Positions 7,864 to 15,198 are shown, numbered from the stretch's first letter. The stretch is 30,436 nt of DNA from DATMXT01 sp035560415 (GCA_035560415.1 DATMZG010000104.1:1-30436), one strand, 5' to 3'. Program-made: numbers and translations. Notes: generated by a model from the sequence alone, not told the origin.

Positions 7864-8685
7864 ATGCCGCGGCCGCTATTTTGTGAATTGTCTCCACTTA
7901 CATATCGGATATCGGTCATGAAGTGCATTTTAATCCGCTCGGTAAAAAACTTGCTCTCCGGGCAGCGAATTGCGCGTACAAGGCAGTCGGACCCTCTTCC
8001 TTTCGAGCTCTACGCACACAAATCACTGATCAGGCGAAAGCTCGGCAACGTCGCCCCCGAGCTGCAGGAAAACAAAGCGGTCAACCTCGGCATTGCGGCG
8101 CCGAAGGTGACCGGTATTCTGATTCGGCCGGGGGAAGTCTTTTCTTTTTGGAGTCTGGTCGGAGCAACCTCGGAGCGCAAGGGGTATCAAAAAGGGCTCG
8201 TCATCAATCGCGGCAAAACGGGAAGCGGGATAGGCGGCGGAATGTGTCAGTTCACGAACCTCATCCACTGGCTTGTACTGCATTCGCCGCTCGAAATTGT
8301 TGAGCATCACCATCACGACGGAATTGATATTTTCCCGGATTTCGGCCGTCAGGTGCCGTTTGGCGTCGGCACTTCCATCGTATACAACTATCTGGATTAC
8401 CGCTTTAAAAATCCGACCGAGGCCACATACCAGTTAATGCTATATACGACGCCAGACTACCTTTGCGGCGAACTGAGAAGCGATGCGCGCAGCGATTTCA
8501 GCTATCATATCAAAGTGTCGGACGAATTTTTTTCACAGGAGGATGACGGCATTTACCGAAACGGACAGATCATCCGCAACATGATTGACAAAAGAAGCGG
8601 CAATGTCGTGAAAAGCGAACTCATCAAGACAAATCACGCAAAAATCCTCTATGACGCAAGCTTTGTTGCGGACGTTCTGCGCTGA
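7864..8685 (+). CDS. VanW-family protein
   Basis: A 273-aa protein dominated by a VanW domain. Visible family features are PGEVFSFWSLVG (about 89-100), SGIGGGMCQFTNLIHW (from 121), the HHHHDG run (148-153) and FGVGTSIVYNYLDYRFKN. VanW was first seen as an accessory protein of vanB vancomycin-resistance clusters; its biochemical role is unknown and most copies occur outside van operons. No other van genes lie here. It has no signal peptide or G5/peptidoglycan-binding domain, unlike longer VanW proteins. ATG 7864 is preceded by GGGGGG at about 7 nt; ATG 7918 is a less likely alternative. Monocistronic, ending before a strong terminator. Confidence 0.88.
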   Translation: MPRPLFCELSPLTYRISVMKCILIRSVKNLLSGQRIARTRQSDPLPFELYAHKSLIRRKLGNVAPELQENKAVNLGIAAPKVTGILIRPGEVFSFWSLVGATSERKGYQKGLVINRGKTGSGIGGGMCQFTNLIHWLVLHSPLEIVEHHHHDGIDIFPDFGRQVPFGVGTSIVYNYLDYRFKNPTEATYQLMLYTTPDYLCGELRSDARSDFSYHIKVSDEFFSQEDDGIYRNGQIIRNMIDKRSGNVVKSELIKTNHAKILYDASFVADVLR

Positions 8686-8774
8686 GCGCCCACACCCCAC
8701 ATTCGCGCGGGTCCCGTATGCCTGTCGCAAAACCCCAAACTTGCCGGGAAGGCATAAAAAATCGTGCAGGAATA

Positions 8775-8817
8775 AAAAAACCGGAAAGCCTTTTCAATCA
8801 AGGCTTTCCGGTTTTTT
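8775..8817. terminator. Strong bidirectional terminator
   Basis: ACCGGAAAGCCTT and AAGGCTTTCCGGT form a perfect 13-bp stem with a TTCAATC loop. It is flanked by A runs on the left and a T6 run on the right, so it can end both the VanW gene (plus) and the tRNA operon (minus). Confidence 0.92.
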
Positions 8818-8823
8818 CTCATA

Positions 8824-8909
8824 TGGTGGGGAGAGATGGATTCGAACCATCGTAGCAATGATGCAACAGATTTACAGTCTGCCCCCTTTGGCCGCTCGGG
8901 AATCTCCCC
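8824..8909 (-). tRNA. tRNA-Tyr (anticodon GUA)
   Basis: On the minus strand the acceptor arms GGGGAGA and TCTCCCC pair, with discriminator A and an encoded CCA. The anticodon loop CTGTAAA carries GTA. A long variable arm, as expected for bacterial tRNA-Tyr, lies between the anticodon stem and the T arm GGTTCGAATCC. Without CCA the tRNA spans 8827-8909 (83 nt). Confidence 0.96.
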
Positions 8910-8912
8910 ATA

Positions 8913-8988
8913 TGGAGCTGGTGAACGGAATCGAACCATCAACCTGCTGATTACAAATCAGCTGCTCTGCCGATTGAGCTACACCAGC
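8913..8988 (-). tRNA. tRNA-Thr (anticodon UGU)
   Basis: Acceptor arms GCTGGTG and CACCAGC, discriminator T and an encoded CCA. The anticodon stem GCTGA/TCAGC encloses the loop TTTGTAA, giving anticodon TGT. The D arm (AGCTCAATCGGCAGAGC) and T arm (GGTTCGATTCC) are canonical. It is the first tRNA of a two-tRNA operon, 3 bp before tRNA-Tyr. Confidence 0.96.
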
Positions 8989-9019
8989 AGATCGAATTCT
9001 TTCTCCGCAAGCGAATATT

Positions 9020-9048
9020 AGTATAGCAAAGAGACAGGCCCTTGTCAA
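9020..9048 (-). promoter_or_regulatory. Near-consensus promoter of the tRNA-Thr/tRNA-Tyr operon
   Basis: On the minus strand a perfect TTGACA (9048-9043) is followed after 17 bp by TATACT (9025-9020). Transcription would start near 9013, about 25 nt ahead of tRNA-Thr. This is the strongest promoter match in the window, as expected for stable RNA. Confidence 0.88.
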
Positions 9049-9091
9049 CCTTTTTACACATGCCGCACAAATTTTTAAAGGCGCGCCGCTA

Positions 9092-9121
9092 TTGCCCAAT
9101 GTCGGCGCAAAGTGCTATAAT
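9092..9121 (+). promoter_or_regulatory. Promoter of the M20 amidohydrolase gene
   Basis: TTGCCC (9092-9097), an 18-bp spacer and a perfect TATAAT (9116-9121). The start near 9128 gives a leader of only about 20 nt that contains the AAAGGGG ribosome-binding site. It is divergent from the tRNA promoter. Confidence 0.65.
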
Positions 9122-9147
9122 GGAAAAAAATGAAAGGGGCGCATCCT

Positions 9148-10422
9148 ATGGATATTCTTTCTTTGTGCAAAGCCAAGGAGGACTACATCATCGGAATGCG
9201 GCGGGAATTCCACCGCCATCCCGAGCTCTCGGACAAGGAGGACGGCACCGTCCGGCGCATCTGCGAAGAGCTGACCCGCATGGGCGTGGAATTTGTCGAC
9301 GTGCCGCACGGCGGCGTGCTGGCCTTTTTCGGGGACGAAAAGTCGGGCCCCACCGTCTTGCTGCGGGCCGACATCGACGCGTTGCCGGTGCAGGAAAACG
9401 TCTGCAACACGGCGGGTCCCCGGCCCGTCATCTCGGAGGTGCCCGGCGTCATGCACGCCTGCGGACACGACGGACACGGCGCCTCGCTGCTCGGCGCAGC
9501 GGCGGTCCTTGCGGAAAACCCGGGGCTCTACGCCAAGGGGCGCATCATTTTGATGTTCGAGCGCGGCGAGGAGGGCACCTCCAACGTCGTCTACCTCCAC
9601 AAGTATCTATATGACAAGGGCATCCATGTTGACACCGCCTGGGGCCTCCACCTCTTCACGGCCTTTGAGCGGGGCAAGTTTGTCATTTATGACAAGTACG
9701 CCATGGCCGGCGCCCTCTTCTTCAAAGTGACCCTGACCGGCAAGGGCGGCCACGGCTCGCGGCCCGACGCCTCCCACAGCCCCATCGACTGCTTCCACGC
9801 CGTCTACGCCGGCATGAACATGCTGCGGCTCAAATACACCAGCCCCTTCAAGCCCTTCGCAATGTCGGTGGGCTCTATTCAGGCCGGCGTCGCCCCCAAC
9901 GTCATTCCGAACCAACTCACGTTTCAGGGCACTTTCCGCTACTTTGACCGCGACGACATGATGCGGGTGGTCGAGGAGCTGAAGCTGCTGCTCGAGACGA
10001 CGGCCAAAGCCTACCACTGCACGGTCGAGCACAACCTGACGAGTCCCGGGCTCGGGCTAGTCAACGACTCCGGCTGCGCCGAAATTGCGCGGGGGGCCTA
10101 CCTTGACTCGTTCGGCCAGGACAGCGTCATTGAGGTCGAGCCGCTCATGGGCAGCGAGACTTTCGCCTTGACGGCGGGGCTCTGGCCCTCGGCCTTTGTG
10201 CTGCTCGGCGTGCGCGACGAAAAGCTCGGCACGACCGGCGAGCACCACAACGAGTATTTCGACATTGCCGAGGATATGCTCAAATATGCGTCGGCCGCTG
10301 GCATCGTCTACGCGCAGGCCTTCTTTGAGGCGGGGCAGGACGTCTCGGACCGGGCTTACAAGGGCACCGTCAAGGAGTTCTACGAGGCGCTCGGCACCGG
10401 ACAGGCCGCAGTTTTTAACTGA
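9148..10422 (+). CDS. M20-family metallo-amidohydrolase (aminoacylase/hippurate hydrolase-like)
   Basis: Cytosolic di-metal amidohydrolase of 424 aa, of the M20D type that hydrolyses N-acyl or amide-linked amino acids (HipO, AbgB, IAA-amino acid hydrolases). The N-terminus MRREFHRHPELSDKE is typical. Metal-site residues occur in MHACGHDGHG (Cys105, His107), FERGEEG (Glu141/142), GLHLF (His168) and the late GEHHNEYF. The dimerisation insert (about 190-300) includes GKGGHGSRPD. The start is ATG 9148, with AAAGGGG 8 nt upstream; an in-frame ATG at 9130 lacks a site. The usual FQPAEEG is replaced by FERGEEG. The gene stands alone, so the substrate cannot be inferred from context. Confidence 0.92.
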   Translation: MDILSLCKAKEDYIIGMRREFHRHPELSDKEDGTVRRICEELTRMGVEFVDVPHGGVLAFFGDEKSGPTVLLRADIDALPVQENVCNTAGPRPVISEVPGVMHACGHDGHGASLLGAAAVLAENPGLYAKGRIILMFERGEEGTSNVVYLHKYLYDKGIHVDTAWGLHLFTAFERGKFVIYDKYAMAGALFFKVTLTGKGGHGSRPDASHSPIDCFHAVYAGMNMLRLKYTSPFKPFAMSVGSIQAGVAPNVIPNQLTFQGTFRYFDRDDMMRVVEELKLLLETTAKAYHCTVEHNLTSPGLGLVNDSGCAEIARGAYLDSFGQDSVIEVEPLMGSETFALTAGLWPSAFVLLGVRDEKLGTTGEHHNEYFDIAEDMLKYASAAGIVYAQAFFEAGQDVSDRAYKGTVKEFYEALGTGQAAVFN

Positions 10423-10431
10423 TTGAGCTTT

Positions 10432-10466
10432 AAAGGGCAGGGGATAAATCCCCTGCCCTTTTCATT
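10432..10466 (+). terminator. Intrinsic terminator after the M20 gene
   Basis: AAAGGGCAGGGGAT and ATCCCCTGCCCTTT form a 14-bp perfect stem with an AA loop, followed by TCATTTTC. It sits between converging genes. Confidence 0.88.
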
Positions 10467-10471
10467 TTCTT

Positions 10472-11467
10472 TTATTTTGCTCCCACGACCGCAACGGCGC
10501 AGGCCACTGTCGCGCCGACCATGGGGTTGTTGCCCATTCCGATGAACCCCATCATGTCGACGTGGGCCGGCACCGACGAGGAGCCGGCAAACTGGGCGTC
10601 GCCGTGCATGCGGCCCATTGAGTCGGTCAGCCCGTAGGAGGCGGGGCCGGCCGCCACGTTGTCCGGGTGCAGCGTGCGCCCGGTGCCGCCGCCCGACGCG
10701 ACCGAGAAATACGGCTTGCCGTTTTCGGTCGCCCACTTTTTATAGGTGCCGGCCACCAGGTGCTGAAACCGGACCGGGTTGGTGGAGTTGCCGGTGATGG
10801 AGATGTCGACCGCCTCGTGCTGCATGATGGCGACCCCCTCCCGCACGTCATCGGCCCCGTAGCAGCGGATGGCAGACCGCTCGCCCTTGGAGAAGACCTT
10901 CTCCCCCGCAATGACAAGCTCGCCCGTGGCGTAGTCGAGCTTTGTCCTGACGTAAGTGAAGCCGTTGACGCGGGAGATGATATAGGCGGCGTCCTTGCCA
11001 AGCCCGTTTAAAATGACCCGCAGGGGAGTTGTCCTGGCCTTGTTTGCGGCTCTGGCAATGCCTATGGCCCCCTCGGCGGCGGCAAAGGACTCGTGCCCGG
11101 CCAGAAAACAAAAGCAGCCCACCTCATCCCGCAGCAGCCTTGCCGCGAGGTTGCCGTGACCTATGCCCACTTTGCGCTCGTCGGCCACTGAGCCCGGAAT
11201 GCAAAAGGCCTGAAGCCCCTCGCCAATGAGCGTGGCAGCTTCGGCCGCCGTCCTGGCGCCATATTTAATGGCGATGGCGCAGCCCAGCACATAGGCCCAG
11301 CCGGCGTTGTCGAACGCGATGGGCTGAACCGACCTGACGATGGTCAAGGGGTCGACCCCCTTTGCCGCGCAGATGTCGCGGCACTGCTCAAGCGAGGAAA
11401 AGCCGTAGTGAGCAAGAGCGGCGGCGATGGTCTGTTCTCTGCGCTCATATCCTTCAAACCTGACCAT
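10472..11467 (-). CDS. GGGtGRT protein (iron-sulfur-associated, function unknown)
   Basis: A 331-aa protein recognised by its signature GGGTGRT (259-265), which names an uncharacterised family common in anaerobic bacteria and archaea. It has no signal peptide. Eight cysteines (29, 33, 63, 89, 118, 120, 202, 323), including C-x3-C and C-x-C pairs, could bind metal. Gly-rich stretches (IGMGNNPMVGATVACAVAVVG) close the protein. ATG 11467 lies 3 nt after the stop of the NifU-like gene; the AAAGGAG site overlaps that gene's last codons, so the two are coupled. Tight pairing with a Fe-S scaffold suggests an Fe-S-dependent enzyme or a cluster-assembly partner; that is inference, and the reaction is unknown. 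Confidence 0.9.
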   Translation of the reverse strand: MVRFEGYERREQTIAAALAHYGFSSLEQCRDICAAKGVDPLTIVRSVQPIAFDNAGWAYVLGCAIAIKYGARTAAEAATLIGEGLQAFCIPGSVADERKVGIGHGNLAARLLRDEVGCFCFLAGHESFAAAEGAIGIARAANKARTTPLRVILNGLGKDAAYIISRVNGFTYVRTKLDYATGELVIAGEKVFSKGERSAIRCYGADDVREGVAIMQHEAVDISITGNSTNPVRFQHLVAGTYKKWATENGKPYFSVASGGGTGRTLHPDNVAAGPASYGLTDSMGRMHGDAQFAGSSSVPAHVDMMGFIGMGNNPMVGATVACAVAVVGAK

Positions 11468-11470
11468 GTC

Positions 11471-12163
11471 CTACTCCTTTCTCGGGTCGATGACCCGGGC
11501 CGCCTCGTCGTACCGGCCGTAGGTGCCGACGTTCTTTTCAAAAGCCTCGGCGGGCGGCACGCCGTCCCGGATGGCCGCCATCATTTTGCCGAGGTGGACA
11601 AACTTGTAGCCGATCACCTCGTCGGCCTCGTCAAGGGCCATGGACAGCACATACCCCTCGGCCATTTCAAGGTATCTGGGGCCTGTGCGGCGGCTGCCGA
11701 ACATTGTGGCCGTCTGGGAGCGCAGGCCCTTGCCGAGGTCCTCAAGCGAGGCGCCGACCGGCAGCCCGCCGTCGGAAAAGGCGGTCTGGGTGCGCCCGTA
11801 GACCAGCTGTTTGAAAATTTCCCGCATTGCGACGTTGATGGCATCGCAGACAAGGTCGGTGTTGAGCGCCTCAAGCAGCGTTTTGCCCTGCAAAATCTCG
11901 ACGGCCATGGCGGCCGAATGGGTCATGCCGGAGCAGCCGGTGGTCTCAAGCAGCGCTTCCTCTATGATTCCGTTTTTGACATTGAGCGTCATTTTGCAGG
12001 TTCCCTGCTGCGGCGCGCATCCGCCGACCCCGTGTGACAGACCGGACACGTCGCTGATCTGTCTGACGGCGACCCACTTGCCCTCTTCCGGAATGGGGGC
12101 GGGTCCGTGGTCGCAGCCCTTTGCGACAGCGCTCATGCGCTCCACTTCATGCGTATAGTCCAT
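11471..12163 (-). CDS. NifU-like iron-sulfur cluster scaffold partner of the GGGtGRT protein
   Basis: A 230-aa protein with an IscU/NifU-N-like region. TTGCSGMTHSAAMAVEIL (Cys77) matches the second-cysteine motif of scaffolds. The first is represented by GGCAPQQGTC (Cys49, Cys56) rather than the usual CGD, and Cys106 occupies the third-cysteine region. It is longer than IscU (about 130 aa); the C-terminal ~100 residues (FGSRRTGPRYLEMAEG onward) belong to this subfamily only. The start is ATG 12163, with TTGGAGG 6 nt upstream. The gene is coupled to GGGtGRT downstream. No IscS or SufS desulfurase is adjacent. Family membership is good; actual cluster transfer to GGGtGRT is inference. Confidence 0.87.
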   Translation of the reverse strand: MDYTHEVERMSAVAKGCDHGPAPIPEEGKWVAVRQISDVSGLSHGVGGCAPQQGTCKMTLNVKNGIIEEALLETTGCSGMTHSAAMAVEILQGKTLLEALNTDLVCDAINVAMREIFKQLVYGRTQTAFSDGGLPVGASLEDLGKGLRSQTATMFGSRRTGPRYLEMAEGYVLSMALDEADEVIGYKFVHLGKMMAAIRDGVPPAEAFEKNVGTYGRYDEAARVIDPRKE

Positions 12164-12184
12164 AAAAAACCTCCAATATTCATG

Positions 12185-12211
12185 AAAAAAGGGCGGGGAT
12201 TATCCCCGTCC
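12185..12211 (-). terminator. Terminator between the DUF1294 and NifU-like genes
   Basis: On the minus strand GGACGGGGA and TCCCCGCCC form a 9-bp stem with one G-U pair, followed by T6 (12190-12185). It overlaps the end of the DUF1294 gene and lies only about 20 nt ahead of the NifU-like start, so leaky read-through may drive the downstream pair. Confidence 0.7.
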
Positions 12212-12481
12212 TTTATGATACCAAAAAAATAGGGCCGCTACAAGCGAGATTTGAAAAAGCAGGATGGCAGGTAGTCCCAGTGTGAACGACCGGTGCTTTG
12301 TCTTGTGGTGAAAAAGCCTCATGCCGGCGATGGCGCCCGGCGTCCCGCCGAGGGCGGCAAGCAAAAACAGCACTTTTTCGGGAATTCTCCGCATACCCCT
12401 TTTGGCAAGCAGCTTGTCAATGCCAAACGCCGCGAAAGCCGCGGCGTTGACAATCAGCAGAATCCACTGCCAGGTTTTCAT
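12200..12481 (-). CDS. DUF1294 small membrane protein
   Basis: A 93-aa integral membrane protein with hydrophobic segments at about 5-20, 37-53 and 68-87. The DUF1294 signature is clear: FGIDKLLAKRGMRRIPEK, then LGGTPGAIAGMRLFHHKTKH. The function is unknown; in some proteins the domain is fused to a cold-shock domain, which is absent here. It starts at ATG 12481, overlapping the end of the ArsR gene by 4 bp, so the two form a translationally coupled unit. The His/Lys-rich cytosolic loop (HHKTKHRS) is a family feature. Confidence 0.88.
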   Translation of the reverse strand: MKTWQWILLIVNAAAFAAFGIDKLLAKRGMRRIPEKVLFLLAALGGTPGAIAGMRLFHHKTKHRSFTLGLPAILLFQISLVAALFFWYHKGRG

Positions 12482-12795
12482 TTTCCGGCGCCGGAGGCAA
12501 ACTCTCCGAGCAGTTCGGACAGCTCGGCCATTTTCTTGACGTTGATGGAGTAATAGACCTGCGCGCCCGACTTGCGGGTCTTGACAATCGAGGCCAGCGC
12601 CAGCACCTTCATGTGATGGGAGAGCGTGGGCTGGGAGATTTCAAGCTGCTCAAGAAGTTCTATTGCACACATTTCCCTTTCGGAAAGCATGTTGATAATC
12701 TTGATCCGGTTTCCGTCGGCAATGGCTTTGAATGCGTCGACCGAACGAAGGCAGCGGGTCTCCGTCTCGGTAATCGTGACGTTGTTATGTCCCAT
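12478..12795 (-). CDS. ArsR-family winged-helix transcriptional regulator
   Basis: Dimeric repressor-type regulator of 105 aa. The winged-helix domain includes CAIELLEQLEISQPTLSHHMKVLA (recognition helix SQPTLSHHMKVL) and the wing VKTRKSGAQVYYSI. The classical ArsR metal motif ELCVCDL is reduced to a single Cys (Cys43 in REMCAIEL), with Cys15 near the N-terminus and His60/His61 in the recognition helix; the inducer therefore cannot be named. ATG 12795 has GGAGG 8 nt upstream. It leads the arsR-DUF1294 unit and probably autoregulates. A TAATA-N8-TATTA inverted repeat (12814-12831) just upstream is a candidate operator. Confidence 0.92.
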   Translation of the reverse strand: MGHNNVTITETETRCLRSVDAFKAIADGNRIKIINMLSEREMCAIELLEQLEISQPTLSHHMKVLALASIVKTRKSGAQVYYSINVKKMAELSELLGEFASGAGK

Positions 12796-12813
12796 ATTCT
12801 ATACCTCCAATAA

Positions 12814-12831
12814 TAATACTCGTCTATATTA
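12814..12831 (-). promoter_or_regulatory. Candidate ArsR operator
   Basis: Perfect 5-bp arms TAATA and TATTA separated by 8 bp lie 19 bp upstream of the regulator's ATG, within an AT-rich promoter region. Short AT-rich dyads of this kind are typical ArsR-family targets, but the arms are short. Confidence 0.35.
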
Positions 12832-12922
12832 ACATAAGCATACCTATTGTGCCAGTCATTTTTTTTAATTTCCATTAATTTATGCAATATCACCGAAATT
12901 TCTAATTTATTGCCCGTAATTT

Positions 12923-14296
12923 CTACGGACGCGCATAATAATACCTCTTTCCGGCCGTAAGCTCCATTCCTCTCGACTCTATCAGCTCCTCGACTGTGAC
13001 AAAGGCATACCCCTTGTCAGACAGGTCGTCGATGATCATGAGGGCGGCCTCCACCGAAGTCGCGTAGGTGTCGTGCATGAGGATGATGTCGCCGTCCTTG
13101 ACGACTTTAAGCGTCGCCTCACAAATGTAATTTGCGTCGGTGTACTCCCAGTCGCCGACGTCCACCGACCACAAAATGGCGGGCGCGCCAAGGTTTGCGA
13201 GCACGGTGTTGGAGACCCCGCCGTAAGGCGGGCGCACCAGCGTCGGGTAGACGCCGGTCGCCTCTTCAATGGCTTTTGCCGCCGACTCAATCTCGTTTTT
13301 TACGCCGGCTGCCGACAACAGCGTCAGAAGCTTATGGCTGTAGGAGTGGTTTCCGATGAGGTGGCCGGCCGCCGCCACCTGCGCCGCCACGCCCGGATAG
13401 TTGTCGGCGTTGACGCCGAGCATAAAGAAGGTGGCCTTTACACCGCGTTTGGCCAGCCCTTCGAGCAGCGCGGGGGTGTTCTTATAGGAGGGGCCGTCGT
13501 CAAACGTCAGGGCGATTTTATAGGGTCTGTCCTGCGGCGGAAGCCCGGCCGGAAGGTCCCGCTTCCAGAGGAGCGGCGTGCCGGTGGACGGGATGTGGTA
13601 AGCGCTCTGGGGCTCGACCTCGCCGTGCCCCACAATGACCCGGCGGGCGGCCCCCGTAAGCCCCAGCCCGTCGGCCGGGAAATAGAGGCAAATGCCCGCG
13701 GGGGACAGCGTGAAGAGCGCGTAATTCCCCTCAATGGGCGCTGCGGCAAGCCGGACTTCCTCAGTCTTCTCGCCGCCCGCGTAAACTGCCAGCCTCGGCG
13801 CGCAAATGGGCTCCAGCACCTGCGGTGGGAAGACGTCCTCTTCAAAGAAGTCCGAGAGCTGCCGGAAAACGCCCTCTTTCGTGTCGTAAACCCAGGTGTA
13901 GTCATGGACGGCCCCGTCGAGCTTCGCCGACAGGTGCACCGACACCATCTGGCCAAGTCGCGAAGTCGCCCCGAAGACCCGCAGCTCTCCGCCCTCGGAG
14001 TCAAACAGGGACTCCCTGTATGTCTGCGCCACCGTTTGCATGGCGCCGTCAAGCGCCGCAATTTCGGTCTTCGGCAATTCCACGGTGCAGCGGTATCCGG
14101 TGATGTACTCGGTTTTTGTGGTGACTGTAAACCCCTGTCCGTCGGTATATGCAGACTGGGTCACGGTCATTTGAGGGTTCAGCTCGGGCGCCGGCTCGCC
14201 CCCCTGGGACATGAAAAGACTGCCCCACGCCACAAAGAAGGCGGTGAGCATTCCAAAGAGCAATATTCGAATGACACGACCGGCAGTTTTCAGAAT
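12923..14296 (-). CDS. PdaC-like polysaccharide deacetylase with DUF3298-like domain
   Basis: Membrane-anchored carbohydrate esterase family 4 enzyme, probably a peptidoglycan or glycan deacetylase; about 457 aa. A single N-terminal membrane segment (VIRILLFGMLTAFFVAWGSL) is followed by an extracytoplasmic DUF4163/DUF3298-like domain. The C-terminal NodB domain has TFDDGPS, GNHSYSH, RPPYGG, DVGDWEY and ILMHDT, so metal ligands and the catalytic base are all present. No ATG/GTG/TTG lies near the strong GGAGG (14302-14306); the best start is ATT at 14296 (5 nt spacing) or CTG at 14293 (8 nt). The frame stays open upstream to a GTG at 14368, but that stretch holds a terminator-like hairpin. Monocistronic. 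Confidence 0.87.
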   Translation of the reverse strand: MLKTAGRVIRILLFGMLTAFFVAWGSLFMSQGGEPAPELNPQMTVTQSAYTDGQGFTVTTKTEYITGYRCTVELPKTEIAALDGAMQTVAQTYRESLFDSEGGELRVFGATSRLGQMVSVHLSAKLDGAVHDYTWVYDTKEGVFRQLSDFFEEDVFPPQVLEPICAPRLAVYAGGEKTEEVRLAAAPIEGNYALFTLSPAGICLYFPADGLGLTGAARRVIVGHGEVEPQSAYHIPSTGTPLLWKRDLPAGLPPQDRPYKIALTFDDGPSYKNTPALLEGLAKRGVKATFFMLGVNADNYPGVAAQVAAAGHLIGNHSYSHKLLTLLSAAGVKNEIESAAKAIEEATGVYPTLVRPPYGGVSNTVLANLGAPAILWSVDVGDWEYTDANYICEATLKVVKDGDIILMHDTYATSVEAALMIIDDLSDKGYAFVTVEELIESRGMELTAGKRYYYARP

Positions 14297-14325
14297 ATGT
14301 ACCTCCGAAAGGTCAGGGACCCGGC

Positions 14326-14353
14326 AAAAAAAATACCGTCTCAGTGAGGACGG
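14326..14353 (-). terminator. Terminator-like hairpin in the deacetylase leader
   Basis: On the minus strand CCGTC and GACGG form a short GC stem around an 8-nt loop, followed after TA by T8 (14333-14326). It lies between a TATAAT (14399-14394) and the deacetylase RBS. It may end mobA transcripts or attenuate the deacetylase mRNA. A second short hairpin, GCGGCA-ACT-TGCCGC-like (about 14353-14366), adjoins it. Confidence 0.45.
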
Positions 14354-14393
14354 CGGCAGTTGCCGCACCGCGGGCAGCGGCGGGTCCGATGAG

Positions 14394-14399
14394 ATTATA
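14394..14399 (-). promoter_or_regulatory. Possible -10 element upstream of the deacetylase gene
   Basis: A perfect TATAAT on the minus strand lies about 100 bp ahead of the deacetylase start and downstream of mobA. No good -35 hexamer lies at 16-18 bp, so it is only a candidate. Confidence 0.35.
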
Positions 14400-14502
14400 C
14401 AGCGGCGGCCGGGCGATTTATGTCATAAAGGCCGGTCCCTTGTCGTCAGGGGAATACGCTGTGATGTACACTCAAAGCGGGGCGGCCTCGCATGTCCGAA
14501 GT

Positions 14503-15087
14503 CTATTTCATATCGGTGCGGCTTGCCTGCCATGCGGCAAGCTCGGCCCCTGTGTTGAGATTGCAAAAGATGTCGGGCGCTTCGCAGGCCGGAATGAAGA
14601 GGGCCCCCACATCGGCCAGCAGTACGCCGGGCGAGGTGAGGCCGGCCGTCAGGTCGCGCTCAAGGGCCGGCAGCAGCGCCTTGCCGTAAAGGCCGTGAAA
14701 AGGGTGGGGCTTACCCCCCTCCCGCAGCGCGACGCAGGCGGGCGCACCCGTCTTTCGGACCCGCTCCATGAGACAGACCGCGTATTCGGGCGAAAAGTCG
14801 GGCATGTCGCATGCGGTGATATAGACGTATTGACTTTTGGAATGTTTCACGGCGGCATGAATGCCGGCAAGCGGCCCGCAGTTTTCGTACTCGTCCGCCG
14901 CCGTGCGCACGTCCCGGTAGAGCTCAGGGCGCGCCGTCACCACCAGTATGTCGGGAAAAACCCCGCGAAGGCCAGCCGTGATGCGCTCATGCAGGATGCG
15001 CTGCTTGTCAAAGCCCATTCGCGTGGACTTTCCGCCGGCGAGGATTGCCGCTGTGCCAAACATCTCCATGGGCTTATTTTGACACAA
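14503..15087 (-). CDS. mobA: Molybdenum cofactor guanylyltransferase
   Basis: Transfers GMP from GTP to molybdopterin cofactor to make the bis-MGD form. The N-terminal nucleotide-binding loop AAILAGGKSTRMGFDKQ and the central ITACDMPDFSPEY (Mg2+ site) are the MobA signatures; HPFHGLYGKALLPALE matches the family C-terminal half. The length of 194 aa is normal. The longest frame starts at TTG 15087; ATG 15069 (six codons in) is the more likely start, although neither has a strong RBS. No other molybdopterin gene and no molybdoenzyme lie in the window. It is flanked by a terminator upstream and transcribed apart from the hydrogenase gene. Confidence 0.9.
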   Translation of the reverse strand: MCQNKPMEMFGTAAILAGGKSTRMGFDKQRILHERITAGLRGVFPDILVVTARPELYRDVRTAADEYENCGPLAGIHAAVKHSKSQYVYITACDMPDFSPEYAVCLMERVRKTGAPACVALREGGKPHPFHGLYGKALLPALERDLTAGLTSPGVLLADVGALFIPACEAPDIFCNLNTGAELAAWQASRTDMK

Positions 15088-15138
15088 TTCGCCGCCCCGG
15101 TCAAGCGGAGCGGCAGCACTTTTGTGAAAATGGGCAAA

Positions 15139-15171
15139 TAAAAAGAGGAAGCATGCGGCCTCCTCTTTTTA
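15139..15171 (-). terminator. Terminator between the hydrogenase gene and mobA
   Basis: AAAAAGAGGA and TCCTCTTTTT arms with an inner GC-rich segment (15149-15160) form a strong hairpin with U-rich ends on both strands. It ends the hydrogenase transcript. Confidence 0.88.
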
Positions 15172-15198
15172 TCATCTATGTGATCCTCTGAATATTGC

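Noticed and set aside
7736..7921. 61-codon open frame ahead of the VanW gene
   Set aside because: No ribosome-binding site or recognisable sequence, mixed composition, and it overlaps the VanW start region; probably leader DNA.
7864..8685. Vancomycin resistance locus
   Set aside because: Only a VanW-domain protein is present, with no ligase, VanX/VanY or VanRS; VanW proteins are widespread outside resistance clusters.
12660..12893. Minus-strand 77-codon frame overlapping the ArsR gene
   Set aside because: It shares DNA with the well-supported ArsR coding region in another frame and has no domain match.
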